NCBI GenBank assembly: GCA_040219025.1 | Contig: JAVJTE010000008.1 | Location: 1-64,000 of the forward strand | DNA from: HT1-32 sp040219025 | GTDB lineage: Bacteria > Pseudomonadota > Alphaproteobacteria > Rhodospirillales > HT1-32 | Length of the DNA: 64,000 nt | Direction: 5' to 3' | Part shown: piece by piece, positions 16,898 to 25,919 of the stretch | Layout: each line of letters begins with the position of its first letter | Position numbering within the stretch: the first letter of the stretch is position 1 | Translations under genes and position numbers: made by a program | Notes under the pieces: generated by a model | The model's input: the letters and a program-made list of their open reading frames with translations, nothing else | Told to the model about the DNA's origin: nothing | Database searches by the model: none

Positions 16898-17614
16898 CTA
16901 TGTCTTGTCCACCACCGTGAAGCTGGTGGTGTCGGTTTTCTTACGATCCTCAGGCATGGCCTTGCCGGTTGCCATGAAATGCACGATCTCGCAGATGTTG
17001 GTGGCATGATCGCCCATGCGCTCGATGTTCTTGGCGATGAACAGCACATGGGTACAGGCGGTGATGGTGCGCGGATCTTCCATCATGTAGGTCAGTAATT
17101 CGCGGAACAGGCTGTTATACAGGTCATCGACCTCTGCATCCCGTTGCCAGGCTTCCGTCGCGGCAGCCGGATCACGGGTGATGTAGGCATCCAGCGTCTG
17201 TTTCATGATCTGCTGTACCAGCCAGCCCATGCGCGGTACGGACCGCAGCGGTTCAACCGGCGGCACCTGTGCCAGGGCGATGGCCCGTTTGGCAATGTTC
17301 TTGGCGTAATCCCCGATCCGCTCAATGTCGGATGAAATCTTCAGGGCACCGACGACGGCGCGAAGGTCCGATGCCATTGGCTGGCGCAGGGCCAGTACCT
17401 TGACCGCCAGTTCTTCCAGTTCGCGCTCCAGCTGATCGATCTTCTTGTCGCCTTCGACGACGATTCCGGCGCGTTCGGTGTCGCGTTTGATCACCGCATG
17501 GATGGATGAATTGATCTGCGCCTCGGCCAGCCCGCCCATCTGGATGATGATGTCATTCAGCTTGGCGAGCTCCTGATCGAAGGCGCTGACGATATGTGTG
17601 TTTTCACCGTTCAT
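16898..17614 (-). CDS. phoU: Phosphate signalling protein PhoU
   Basis: This 238-residue protein is PhoU, the negative regulator that links the Pst transporter to PhoR. It consists of two similar all-alpha PhoU repeats; the metal-binding motifs are visible as the SSDIERIGDYAKNIAKR segment in the first half and IAKNIERMGDHATNICE in the second. Length is normal. The gene lies 5 bases downstream of pstB and 13 bases upstream of phoB on the same strand, so it is translated as part of the pst operon. It acts in the cytoplasm at the membrane face. Confidence 0.96.
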   Translation of the reverse strand: MNGENTHIVSAFDQELAKLNDIIIQMGGLAEAQINSSIHAVIKRDTERAGIVVEGDKKIDQLERELEELAVKVLALRQPMASDLRAVVGALKISSDIERIGDYAKNIAKRAIALAQVPPVEPLRSVPRMGWLVQQIMKQTLDAYITRDPAAATEAWQRDAEVDDLYNSLFRELLTYMMEDPRTITACTHVLFIAKNIERMGDHATNICEIVHFMATGKAMPEDRKKTDTTSFTVVDKT

Positions 17615-17619
17615 GTCGA

Positions 17620-18456
17620 TTATCCGATCCGTCCCGTTATGTAATCCTGCGTCCGCGGGTCCGAGGGCGAGGTGAAAATCTGCGGTGTTTCACCCCATTC
17701 GACCAGTTCTCCGAGATGGAAGAAGGCGGTGCGCTGGGAAACCCGGGCCGCCTGCTGCATGGAATGGGTCACAATGACGATGGTGAAATTCGACCGCAGT
17801 TCATCGATCAGTTCTTCGATCTTCGCCGTGGCGATCGGGTCCAGCGCCGAGCAGGGTTCGTCCATCAGGATGACCTCGGGGCTGACCGCGATGGCGCGGG
17901 CAATGCACAGCCGCTGCTGCTGACCGCCGGAGAGCCCGGTTCCCGGTTCTTCCAGACGGTCTTTTACTTCCTTCAGCAGGCCGGCTTTCTCAAGACTGAC
18001 ATGAACGATCTCTTCCAGCTCCGTCCGGTCGCGGGACAGGCCGTGAATCCGCGGGCCATAGGCAACATTGTCAAAGATCGATTTCGGGAAGGGGTTCGGT
18101 TTCTGGAAGACCATGCCGATGCGGGCGCGCAGCTGTACCACGTCAATCTTGCGGTCATAGATATCCTGATCGTCGAGGGTAATGGTTCCCTCCACCCGGC
18201 AACCTTCAATGGTGTCGTTCATCCGGTTGAGGCAGCGCAGAAAAGTCGACTTGCCACAGCCGGACGGGCCGATGAAGGAGGTCACCTGATTGGCCGGAAT
18301 ACCGAGCCTGATGCCAAACAGAGCCTGCTTCTGACCATAGAAAACATCGAGATCCGTTGCTGTCAGCTTCGGGTCCGGCACGGCGGCGGCCTGTTCAACC
18401 GCAGGCGCATCGGCAGTCCGGGTCTGTATTTCGCTCATGTTTAAAACCTTGCTCAT
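17620..18456 (-). CDS. pstB: Phosphate ABC transporter ATP-binding protein PstB
   Basis: The 278-residue ATPase powers high-affinity phosphate import. It shows Walker A GPSGCGKST, the ABC signature LSGGQQQRLCIARA, and Walker B VILMDEPCSALDP, plus the Pst-specific RCLNRMNDTIEG segment. The start could be the ATG at 18456 or the one at 18438, since both are in frame; neither has a perfect ribosome site, though AAGG precedes the second. The gene begins 6 bases after pstA. It is a standard family member of normal length, in the order A-B-phoU-phoB usual for alphaproteobacteria. Confidence 0.96.
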   Translation of the reverse strand: MSKVLNMSEIQTRTADAPAVEQAAAVPDPKLTATDLDVFYGQKQALFGIRLGIPANQVTSFIGPSGCGKSTFLRCLNRMNDTIEGCRVEGTITLDDQDIYDRKIDVVQLRARIGMVFQKPNPFPKSIFDNVAYGPRIHGLSRDRTELEEIVHVSLEKAGLLKEVKDRLEEPGTGLSGGQQQRLCIARAIAVSPEVILMDEPCSALDPIATAKIEELIDELRSNFTIVIVTHSMQQAARVSQRTAFFHLGELVEWGETPQIFTSPSDPRTQDYITGRIG

Positions 18457-18462
18457 TATGTC

Positions 18463-19761
18463 TTACCAGCGTCGTTCGAAGCGTTTGCGCAACAGAACCG
18501 CCACGCCATTCATCAGGACCAGGAACCCGAGCAGCACCATGATGGCGGCTGATGTCTTTTCAACAAAGGCACGTTCCGGCGAGTCAGCCCAGAGATAGAT
18601 CTGCACCGGCAACACCGTCGCGGCATCCAGCGGATTGCCCGGAATATCGACGATAAAGGCAACCATGCCGATCATCAGCAGGGGGGCCGTCTCACCCAGC
18701 GCCTGGGCCATGCCGATGATGGTGCCGGTCAGAATACCGGGCATGGCCAGCGGCAGGGTGTGATGGAACATCGCCTGTACCGGCGAGGCACCGAGGCCAA
18801 GTGCCGCTTCGCGGATCGAGGGCGGGACGGCCTTCAGCGCAGCACGTGAGGCGATAATCAGGGTCGGCAGTGTCATCAGGGCCAGCGTCAGGCCGCCGAC
18901 AACCGGTGCGGAGCGGGGCAGATGCGCGACCTGAATGAAGACGGCCAGACCGAGCAGGCCAAAGACAATCGACGGCACCGCCGCGAGGTTGTTGATATTG
19001 ACCTCGATCAGGTCCGTGGACCTGTTCTTCGGTGCGAATTCTTCAAGATAGACAGCCGCCAGAACCCCTACGGGGAAGGCAACAGCCAGGGTGACGATCA
19101 GCGTCAGGAACGAGCCGACAGCCGCGCCCCAGACACCGGCCAGCTCCGGCTCGCGCGAGTCGCCGGTGGTGAAGAACCGTGTATTGAACTTCTTCTCCAG
19201 CTTGCCGGCATCGGAAAGTTTCCGGATCCAGCCGCCGAGCTGTTCGCTGAAGCGATCACCGTCGATCTCGAAATAACCTTTCTGCAGCATGTCGATTTCG
19301 TCATCAACCGGCAGCCAGACCGTGATGGTCTGCCCGACCAGTGAGGGGTCATCCATCACCATGTCCTGCAACTCGTAATGAGCACCCGGCGACAGCAGGT
19401 CATTGAGCTTGCGGCGATCGCCGCGGCTTGTCACATCGGGAAATTCAGCCCGCAGGGCGTCGCGTACCAGGGCCCGGTAATCACCGGCCCGCAGCGAATC
19501 CGCCGACAGATCACCGCGCGGATCGACCCGGGATTTCTCGAAGCTGATTTCAAGCGCGATATTGGTCTGCTGAAAGGCTGACCAGCCGTTGCCGATGATG
19601 CTGGTCAGCAGGGTTGCCAGCGCCAGCAGCGCCACGCCGATAGCGGCCAGACCGAAAAACTGCAGCCGGCGATTCGCATTATAGCGTTTGCGGATATTGC
19701 GGGCGGATTCGTCGGCGGTCGGGCGATGGACCGGAATGACGGTTGAGGCGGTATCAGTCAT
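18463..19761 (-). CDS. pstA: Phosphate ABC transporter permease PstA (long form)
   Basis: This 432-residue permease has a membrane segment at about residues 35-60, a long periplasmic insert (about 65-195; EISFEKSRVDPRG onwards), and five C-terminal segments with the binding-protein-dependent permease loop (REAALGLGASPVQAMFHHTLPLAMPGI). The insert corresponds to the DUF3333 extension seen in alphaproteobacterial PstA and absent from the E. coli protein. I start at 19761 (MTDTAST), whose ATG overlaps the pstC stop by 8 bases, and not at 19785, which lies inside pstC. It pairs with PstC in the inner membrane. Confidence 0.95.
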   Translation of the reverse strand: MTDTASTVIPVHRPTADESARNIRKRYNANRRLQFFGLAAIGVALLALATLLTSIIGNGWSAFQQTNIALEISFEKSRVDPRGDLSADSLRAGDYRALVRDALRAEFPDVTSRGDRRKLNDLLSPGAHYELQDMVMDDPSLVGQTITVWLPVDDEIDMLQKGYFEIDGDRFSEQLGGWIRKLSDAGKLEKKFNTRFFTTGDSREPELAGVWGAAVGSFLTLIVTLAVAFPVGVLAAVYLEEFAPKNRSTDLIEVNINNLAAVPSIVFGLLGLAVFIQVAHLPRSAPVVGGLTLALMTLPTLIIASRAALKAVPPSIREAALGLGASPVQAMFHHTLPLAMPGILTGTIIGMAQALGETAPLLMIGMVAFIVDIPGNPLDAATVLPVQIYLWADSPERAFVEKTSAAIMVLLGFLVLMNGVAVLLRKRFERRW

Positions 19762-21139
19762 ATTTTTCCCGGTACTTGCGAACAACGCGGAAGGCGACGA
19801 CGTTCAGGGCCAGCGTTACGAAGAACAGCATCAGTCCAAGGGCAAAGGCGGCCAGTGTCTTGGCGCTGTCGAATTCCTGATCGCCGACCAGCAGGGTAAC
19901 GATCTGGACGGTCACTGTGGTCACGGCTTCCAGCGGATTGATGGTCAGGTTTGCGGCCAGTCCGGCGGCCATCACCACGATCATGGTTTCACCGACGGCC
20001 CGGCTGACAGCCAGCAGAATGGCCCCGACAATACCGGGCAGGGCGGCAGGAACGATGACCTGCATGACGGTTTCGGCTTTCGTCGCCCCCAGCGCCGCCG
20101 ATCCGTCCCGCAGGCTTTGCGGTACCGCGTTGATGACATCGTCGGACAGCGAGGAGACGAAGGGAATGATCATGACACCCATGACCACACCGGCGGCCAG
20201 TGCACTCTCGGAAGCCACATCAAGGCCAAGCGCCTCGCCCCAGCCGCGAACCTTCGGCGCGACGACAAGGGCGGCAAAGAAGCCGTAGACCACGGTCGGA
20301 ACACCGGCCAGAATTTCCATCAGCGGCTTGACCACGGCGCGTACTTTCGGTGCCGCGAATTCGGTCAGATAGACGGCACTGAACAGGCCGACGGGTACGG
20401 CAACTACCATCGCAACAGCGGTGATCAGCATGGTTCCGGCAAACAGCGGCACGGCACCGAAGGCACCGCTGGAGCCGACCTGGTCGGCCCGCAGGGCGGT
20501 CTGCGGGCTCCAGTTCAGGCCGAAGAAAAATTCCAGTACCGAGACTTCCGGCTTGGCAAAGAAGCGGGCGGTCTCGAAAATCAGCGACAGTACGATACCG
20601 ACGGTCGTGAAGACTGCGATGCAGGCGCAGACCAGCATGGTGATGTTGATGATCTTCTCAACCCGGTTGCGGGCCCGGAAGTCGGCGGAGATGCGCCGCC
20701 GGGCATAGAAGAACCCGAGTGCACCGACAGCGACCGACAGGATGCACATGCCATAGAACAACCAGTCGGAGGTTGAGCGCATGACCACGGCCGCAGCGGG
20801 CAGTGACGGATGCGATGCCTCGCCCGCTGACTGTCCGGCGGCAATCCGTGCGACCTCGCCAAGTACCAGTCCAAGGCGGGCGGTATCACCTGTCACATCC
20901 GGGGGAAGGACAGCGACAGCGGCACCCTCGATGATGCCGTTCCGGGCGACCACCCAGATGCAGAAGACGGCAAGCGCCGGCAGCATGAACCAGAGTGAAC
21001 TGTACAACCCGTAATGTCCGGGCAGTGAATGCAGCGAGGCGATATCCGGCCCGGCCAGTGCAACCGACCGGCGACGGCCCATCGCGAACCCCGCACAGGT
21101 CAGGACGGCAAGTGTAAGAAGAAGGATGAAAGTCTGCAT
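19754..21139 (-). CDS. pstC: Phosphate ABC transporter permease PstC (long form)
   Basis: The 461-residue permease has two N-terminal membrane segments and a linker region up to about residue 170, then a six-segment permease core with the loop SLRDGSAALGATKAETVMQVIVPAALPGI. The core segment EFFFGLNWSPQT is typical of PstC. I place the start at 21139 (MQTFILLLTLAVL), since the open frame to 21475 crosses the promoter and the divergent gene. It is the first gene of the operon; a Pho box sits 42 bases upstream of this start. Unusually no pstS gene precedes it, so the phosphate-binding protein must be encoded elsewhere. Confidence 0.94.
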   Translation of the reverse strand: MQTFILLLTLAVLTCAGFAMGRRRSVALAGPDIASLHSLPGHYGLYSSLWFMLPALAVFCIWVVARNGIIEGAAVAVLPPDVTGDTARLGLVLGEVARIAAGQSAGEASHPSLPAAAVVMRSTSDWLFYGMCILSVAVGALGFFYARRRISADFRARNRVEKIINITMLVCACIAVFTTVGIVLSLIFETARFFAKPEVSVLEFFFGLNWSPQTALRADQVGSSGAFGAVPLFAGTMLITAVAMVVAVPVGLFSAVYLTEFAAPKVRAVVKPLMEILAGVPTVVYGFFAALVVAPKVRGWGEALGLDVASESALAAGVVMGVMIIPFVSSLSDDVINAVPQSLRDGSAALGATKAETVMQVIVPAALPGIVGAILLAVSRAVGETMIVVMAAGLAANLTINPLEAVTTVTVQIVTLLVGDQEFDSAKTLAAFALGLMLFFVTLALNVVAFRVVRKYREKYD

Positions 21140-21180
21140 GGCCCCGAGCTCTGGTGTCGCCGGTTGTCTATCATCAGGTA

Positions 21181-21198
21181 GTGACAGTTTTATGACAA
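21181..21198 (-). promoter_or_regulatory. Pho box upstream of pstC
   Basis: Read on the minus strand the site is TTGTCATAAAACTGTCAC: two 7-base direct repeats (TTGTCAT and CTGTCAC) separated by AAAA, one base off the classic PhoB-binding consensus. It lies 42 bases before the pstC start, where PhoB normally replaces the -35 box. It also lies 111 bases from the divergent TAXI-type gene and could affect it. Confidence 0.88.
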
Positions 21199-21308
21199 AT
21201 GTGAAACCGCGACGTTTTCGCTTTCTCATGTTAAAAGGGCTTGTCCGCCTCGCAGGGCGTGGCATGCATGTCTTTATATCCGCCACCAGAATGGGCCAGC
21301 GTTTAGAA

Positions 21309-22265
21309 ATGAATATCCTGATCAGGCTTCCCGTCCGCTTCCTCGGCCTTTCCTTGGCCCTGCTTGTCATGGTCTGGGCACTTCCGTCGGATGCTGCAAC
21401 CAAACGATTACGGGTTGCCGGCGGGCCGGAAGGTTCGGCAGAGATGGCCGCGGCCACCGGCCTCTGTAACTTCATGAATCAGGAGCTGGATCTCTCCGGC
21501 TATGCCTGCGAGACAGTCGCCGCCCCGGGTGCGGGTGACGGGTTGCGGGCCCTGCGGGCCGGCGCGGTCGATCTGGCCTTTGTCGACAGCAATCTGGTTG
21601 ATAATGCGACAGACCGCCAGAATCTCCGGACCATCCTGACGATGTTCCCGAAATTGCTGACAGTTGCGACCACCAGACGGTCGGCCATCCGGATCGAGGA
21701 TCTGCACCGCAGCAAGGTTGCCCTCGGCCCGGCAGGCAGCCAGTCCGCCCGGCTGTTCGACATCATGCAGGACAACCGTCTGTTCCGGTCACGGTTTGAA
21801 CTGGAACAGGTGGTGCTGTCGTCACAGCAGGCGCGGATTGAGGCGTTATGTAACGGTGATGTTGATGCAGCAGCTTTTGTTGTCAGCCACCCGAGTATCC
21901 GGATTGACGATCTGGCCGACAGCTGTGAGGTGGAAATCATCTCGGTTTGCTGTGATCGCAAACAGCGCGAATTTCTGCAGTCCGGTCCGGCCTATCTGCA
22001 GGGAACCATCACCGGCGGTTTTTATCCCGGGTCACGCCAGTCGGCGCAGTCGATCGGGGTTCGTTCCCTGCTGGTCTCGGCCAGCGGACTGCCGGACAGT
22101 GCTGCCGCGCTGGTGGTGGAGATCGTGACTGACGGGTTTGATCGCTTCCGGATGCTGGACCGTTCGCTGTTCAACACCACCCCGAAGATCATGGCGACTT
22201 CGGAGACGCCGCTGATCCGTCACCCCGCTGCGATCCGCAGCTTTTCCAGCCGGGCCCTGAACTAG
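21309..22265 (+). CDS. TAXI-family TRAP-type solute-binding protein
   Basis: The 318-residue protein has a signal peptide (residues 1-30, cut near PSDAAT) and reads as a TAXI-type periplasmic binding protein: KRLRVAGGPEGSAEMAAATGLCNFMN, DGLRALRAGAVDLAFVDSNLV, LTVATTRRSAIRIEDLHRSKVALGPAGSQSARLFDIM, and a late TGGFYPG. Such proteins feed TRAP transporters, but no TRAP membrane gene adjoins it. It is divergent from pstC across 169 bases that contain the Pho box, so phosphate control is possible. Start 21309 was chosen because it opens the signal peptide; the open frame reaches back to 21126. It is not PstS: the phosphate-binding loops are absent. Ligand unknown. Confidence 0.78.
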   Translation: MNILIRLPVRFLGLSLALLVMVWALPSDAATKRLRVAGGPEGSAEMAAATGLCNFMNQELDLSGYACETVAAPGAGDGLRALRAGAVDLAFVDSNLVDNATDRQNLRTILTMFPKLLTVATTRRSAIRIEDLHRSKVALGPAGSQSARLFDIMQDNRLFRSRFELEQVVLSSQQARIEALCNGDVDAAAFVVSHPSIRIDDLADSCEVEIISVCCDRKQREFLQSGPAYLQGTITGGFYPGSRQSAQSIGVRSLLVSASGLPDSAAALVVEIVTDGFDRFRMLDRSLFNTTPKIMATSETPLIRHPAAIRSFSSRALN

Positions 22266-22275
22266 GCAAACACCG

Positions 22276-23508
22276 TCAGTCGCCGGGTGGCAGGAATTCC
22301 GGCAGGGTGAAGACCTCCTGCATGTCGGTGATGCCCTTGAACCGGTGCAGGCCGGCCGAGGCCATTTCCAGCGGGCTGATGGCTGCGAAGGCAGACGAGG
22401 TCAGCAGCGGTATCCCCAGTTCCTTGGTCAGCGACTCAACGCGGGCGGCCCGGTTTGCCGCCGGCCCGATAACCGAGAAGTCGAGCCGTGCCGGTGCACC
22501 GACATTGCCGTACATCACCTCGCCGATATGCAGCCCGATGCCGAAGTTGATCGCCGGCTCCTGATTGCGCCGTCGCTCGGCATTGGCTTCCGAGATATTG
22601 TCGCGGGCCAGAAAGGCTGCCCGCAGTGCGCGTTCTGCCGCCGCGGTTTCGCCGCCGGTCTCCTCGCTGACGGGGAAAATACCCAGCATGGCGTCGCCGA
22701 CGAACCGCAGCACTTCGCCACCATTATTCTGGATCGCCAGCGCCGATATCTCGAAATAGGTATTCATCAGCGCCAGCATCCGGTTCATCGGAAGCTCTTC
22801 CGACAAAGCGGTGGAATCGCGCAGGTCGTTGAACCAGACCACCGCATTGATGGTCTCGCCGTCACCCCGGCGGATATGGCCGTCCAGTACCTTCCGGCCG
22901 GAGCGTTTGCCGATATAGGTTTCCATCAGGATCAGCGCCGTCCGGCGAGCGGATATCGCCTCGATCACGGGGGCCAGGGTCGCAGAAAGCCGGTCAATCA
23001 GCGCCAGGTCACCATCGGTCCAGCCTTCCGGTTTTTCGGTGCAGAAGGTCAGCACGCTGACGGTGCCGTCACTGAACACCAGCGGATCGGCGATATAATC
23101 GGTGTAACCCTGATCCTTCATGTCCTGCAGCACCGGATAATCAAGCTGCGCCTCCGGGATGTTGAGGCGTCGCCTGATCCGCTCCGCTTTTTCGTGAATA
23201 TGATGGATCGGGCTGACCAGATAGGCCGGTGCATTCCGGGTTGCATGATAGAACGAGGCTTCCAGACCGGTGCCGCCCTGACGTGTCCAGCGCAGGCCCC
23301 AGCCCCTGACCAGCGGATGCAGGGTTGAGACGATCAGCGCCGACCGGCTGATCGGGGCACCATCTGCCGACAGCCGCTCCATATAGCTGTCGAAGGCACC
23401 GCGCACACTGTCATTGAACCGCCCCTCGGTCAGCAGCCAGCTGATGGCTGGATCGGGTGACCAGTCTGGCTGCTCGATTGCGGTCGGGTCAGATATCATG
23501 TCGGGCAT
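22276..23508 (-). CDS. Soluble class III adenylate/guanylate cyclase with GAF-like N-terminus
   Basis: About 410 residues. The N-terminal half (roughly 20-200) resembles the sensor module of the rhizobial type of adenylate cyclase (ISRSALIVSTLHPLVRGWGLRWTR, DYIADPLVFSDGTVSVLTFCTEKPEGWTDGDLALIDRL), a GAF-like arrangement. The C-terminal catalytic domain has the two metal aspartates in VWFNDLRDSTALSE and RFVGDAMLGIFPV and the transition-state region VIGPAANRAARVESLTKELG. No membrane segment is seen. The start is a choice between ATG 23508 and 23499; a GTG-type start at 23559 is also open. It is convergent with the TAXI gene (10-base gap). It is the second class III cyclase of the window. Confidence 0.87.
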   Translation of the reverse strand: MPDMISDPTAIEQPDWSPDPAISWLLTEGRFNDSVRGAFDSYMERLSADGAPISRSALIVSTLHPLVRGWGLRWTRQGGTGLEASFYHATRNAPAYLVSPIHHIHEKAERIRRRLNIPEAQLDYPVLQDMKDQGYTDYIADPLVFSDGTVSVLTFCTEKPEGWTDGDLALIDRLSATLAPVIEAISARRTALILMETYIGKRSGRKVLDGHIRRGDGETINAVVWFNDLRDSTALSEELPMNRMLALMNTYFEISALAIQNNGGEVLRFVGDAMLGIFPVSEETGGETAAAERALRAAFLARDNISEANAERRRNQEPAINFGIGLHIGEVMYGNVGAPARLDFSVIGPAANRAARVESLTKELGIPLLTSSAFAAISPLEMASAGLHRFKGITDMQEVFTLPEFLPPGD

Positions 23509-23668
23509 GTTACGGTGTTTTACCTGTGGCGGGAATGCAGGGAAATGGGGTGCCTGCACAGACCTGTCAATGACCGATGCTCAAGGGTGCGTCAGGCGCG
23601 CTGAAGTGGCAGAGCCGTCATGAGGATTCTATACTCTGTCCAGTCGTGTGAGAAACAGGAGCCCTGAA

Positions 23669-24871
23669 ATGAGCCGTGATACACTCGCCAGTCTTGTCGA
23701 CACCAGCCGTCCGCTGGTCGGACGGGAGCATTTTACCGCGTCACTGCCGCCGGGTGCCCTGCATTTTGCCGCGCACAGCCATCACCCCCGACCGGATGTC
23801 ACCCGCCATGCCATGCTGGAATGCTGGGATGATGCAGCACGATTACAGAGCGGCAAATGGTCGAAGGTATTCGATGAGGTCCTGCCGGAGGCGCAGGCCC
23901 ATATTGCGGGCATCCTGAACCTGCCGGATCCGGAGCGGATTGCGATTGCCGCGAACTGTCACGAGTTTGTCGCCCGGCTGCTGACCTGTTTCGACCCCGC
24001 ACGCCCGATCCGCCTGCTGACGACAGACAGCGAGTTTGCCAGTTTCGGCCGCCAGATGCGCCGTGCGGTGGAACGCGGCACGGTGACGGCAACCCTGGTT
24101 CCGGCCCGGCCGTTTGACAGCTTTGCCGAGCGGTTTCTGAGCACTGCACAGGCAGGTGAACAGGATCTGGTCTTCTTCAGTCAGGTGCATTTCAACACCG
24201 GGTTTCGCGTCACCGGCCTGAACGATCTCTGTGCCGGACTGACCGCGACGGGGGCCGAGGTTGTCGTGGATGGCTATCATGCCTTCATGGCGGTGCCGGA
24301 GGATTTCGGTGCTGCATCGGCCCGCAGCTTCTATATGGCCGGCGGGTTCAAATATGCGATGAGTGGCGAAGGGGCCTGTTTTCTGTCGGTCCCGGCGGGA
24401 TGCGACCTGAAGCCGGAGAATACCAGCTGGTTTGCCGATTTCAGGAACCGGGCCGGGGTCAGTGATGGTGACGTGGCCTATGGCGATGACGGCTCCCGCT
24501 TCATGGGGTCGATCTTTGATCCGGTCGGCCTGTACCGCCTGAATGCGACCATGCGGCTGCTGCGCGGGCTCGGGGTCGGGGTGGCCGCCATTCACGCCCA
24601 TGTTCATGCGCTGCAGGGTCTGTTCCTGCGGGCGGTCGACGACATGCAGCATCCGGTGATTTCCCGGGAAACGCTGGTTGTCGGCGGTGATGTGGCGCGC
24701 GGTAATTTCTTGGCCTTCGACCATGCCGGTGCGCCTGCCCTGTGCGAGGCCCTGGTGCGCAGCGGTGTCCGTGTCGACGCCCGCGGATCGATCATCCGGT
24801 TCGGTTTCGGAATGTACCATTCGGGCGGTGATGTCGCGCGGCTGATCGATGTTCTGCATGATCTTCGCTGA
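23669..24871 (+). CDS. Class V aminotransferase-fold PLP enzyme
   Basis: The 400-residue protein has the class V aminotransferase (kynureninase/cysteine desulfurase) fold. The PLP lysine is expected in YMAGGFKYAMSGEGACFLSVP, and the cofactor aspartate in AEVVVDGYHAFMAVPED. The N-terminal LHFAAHSHHPRPDVTRHAMLECWDD resembles kynureninase-like proteins. Substrate and reaction cannot be assigned; no kynurenine genes are nearby. Start at 23669 (MSRDTL) has an AGGAG site 8 bases upstream, better than 23648. The gene is divergent from the soluble cyclase and is followed after 98 bases by the mscS-type gene. Confidence 0.85.
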   Translation: MSRDTLASLVDTSRPLVGREHFTASLPPGALHFAAHSHHPRPDVTRHAMLECWDDAARLQSGKWSKVFDEVLPEAQAHIAGILNLPDPERIAIAANCHEFVARLLTCFDPARPIRLLTTDSEFASFGRQMRRAVERGTVTATLVPARPFDSFAERFLSTAQAGEQDLVFFSQVHFNTGFRVTGLNDLCAGLTATGAEVVVDGYHAFMAVPEDFGAASARSFYMAGGFKYAMSGEGACFLSVPAGCDLKPENTSWFADFRNRAGVSDGDVAYGDDGSRFMGSIFDPVGLYRLNATMRLLRGLGVGVAAIHAHVHALQGLFLRAVDDMQHPVISRETLVVGGDVARGNFLAFDHAGAPALCEALVRSGVRVDARGSIIRFGFGMYHSGGDVARLIDVLHDLR

Positions 24872-24969
24872 CAGAAATCATGGAAATCAGTTGCAAAGCG
24901 CCACTTTTCGACACAATTACCGCGCACGAGGGGCAAAAACCGTGAATCTTCAAAGGGGCTTCAAAGATT

Positions 24970-25800
24970 ATGGATAAAGTGAATTCCGTCGGTCAGGAGG
25001 TAATGACCGTGATCTCCACCTATGGCCTTGAGGTCATCGGTGCGATTATCATTCTTGTTGTCGGCTGGTGGCTGGCCGGCAAGATTTCCGGTCTTGTGCG
25101 CAAGGCGCTGAGCCGCAGCAAGCATGTGGATGCAACGCTGGAAGGGTTCTTCGCCAGCCTGGCCCGCTATGCGATCATCATTTTCACCATCATCGCGGTG
25201 CTGGGCCAGTTCGGCGTCCAGACCACCAGCTTCATTGCTGTTCTCGGTGCGGCAGGTCTGGCCATCGGCCTTGCCCTGCAGGGGACGCTCTCGAACATTG
25301 CCGCCGGGGTGATGTTGCTGATCTTCCGGCCTTTCCAGGTCGGTGATTTCATTGATGGCGGTGGTGTTACCGGTACGGTCAAGTCGATCAGCCTGTTCAT
25401 TACCGAGATGGCAACGCCGGATAATGTGAAGATCATCGTGCCGAATGCGGATCTCTGGGGCACGGCGATCAAGAATTTCAGCGCCAATTCCAAACGCCGC
25501 GTCGATTTTGTCTTCGGCATCGGCTATGGCGACGACATCAACAAGGCGATGAAGGAAATTCTGGCCATTGCGGGCAAGGATGAGCGGATCGATGCAGAAC
25601 CGGCGCCGATGTGTGTTGTCGGCAATCTCGGCGACAGCTCGGTCGACCTGACGGTTCGTGTCTGGTGTAACGCCGCTGATTACTGGGGCATCAAGTTCGA
25701 GATGACCAAAGCAGTCAAGGAACGCTTCGACAAGGTCGGTATTTCCATTCCGTTTCCGCAGCGCGACGTTCACATGATTGCAGAAGCTGCCGAGAAATAA
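24970..25800 (+). CDS. mscS: MscS-type small-conductance mechanosensitive channel
   Basis: The 276-residue protein has three membrane segments and the MscS pore helix, seen as AVLGAAGLAIGLALQGTLSNIAAGVMLLI with its Gly/Ala packing pattern, then FRPFQVGDFIDGGGVTGTVKSI, the start of the cytoplasmic beta domain. The length and the C-terminal PFPQRDVHMI match E. coli MscS. It protects against osmotic downshock by opening under membrane tension. The ATG at 24970 follows weakly spaced AGGGG. A strong terminator lies 10 bases after the stop, so it forms its own unit. Confidence 0.95.
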   Translation: MDKVNSVGQEVMTVISTYGLEVIGAIIILVVGWWLAGKISGLVRKALSRSKHVDATLEGFFASLARYAIIIFTIIAVLGQFGVQTTSFIAVLGAAGLAIGLALQGTLSNIAAGVMLLIFRPFQVGDFIDGGGVTGTVKSISLFITEMATPDNVKIIVPNADLWGTAIKNFSANSKRRVDFVFGIGYGDDINKAMKEILAIAGKDERIDAEPAPMCVVGNLGDSSVDLTVRVWCNAADYWGIKFEMTKAVKERFDKVGISIPFPQRDVHMIAEAAEK

Positions 25801-25809
25801 GTTCTGAGC

Positions 25810-25846
25810 ACCCCTCTCCCGCAACAGACGGGAGAGGGGTTATTTT
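25810..25846 (+). terminator. Rho-independent terminator after mscS
   Basis: A 12-base perfect inverted repeat (ACCCCTCTCCCG with loop CAACAGA) is followed by TATTTT. It separates mscS from the Yej-type transporter operon. Confidence 0.88.
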
Positions 25847-25919
25847 GACGGTCATTGCCTTACCCCTTGATCTCCTGACAGGACGACCCACACTATCAGG
25901 GAAATCGGGAGTGATCTGA

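Noticed and set aside
21309..22265. PstS as the gene divergent from pstC
   Set aside because: The protein fits the TAXI pattern, and the phosphate-binding loops with SGT and SxG motifs of PstS are not found.
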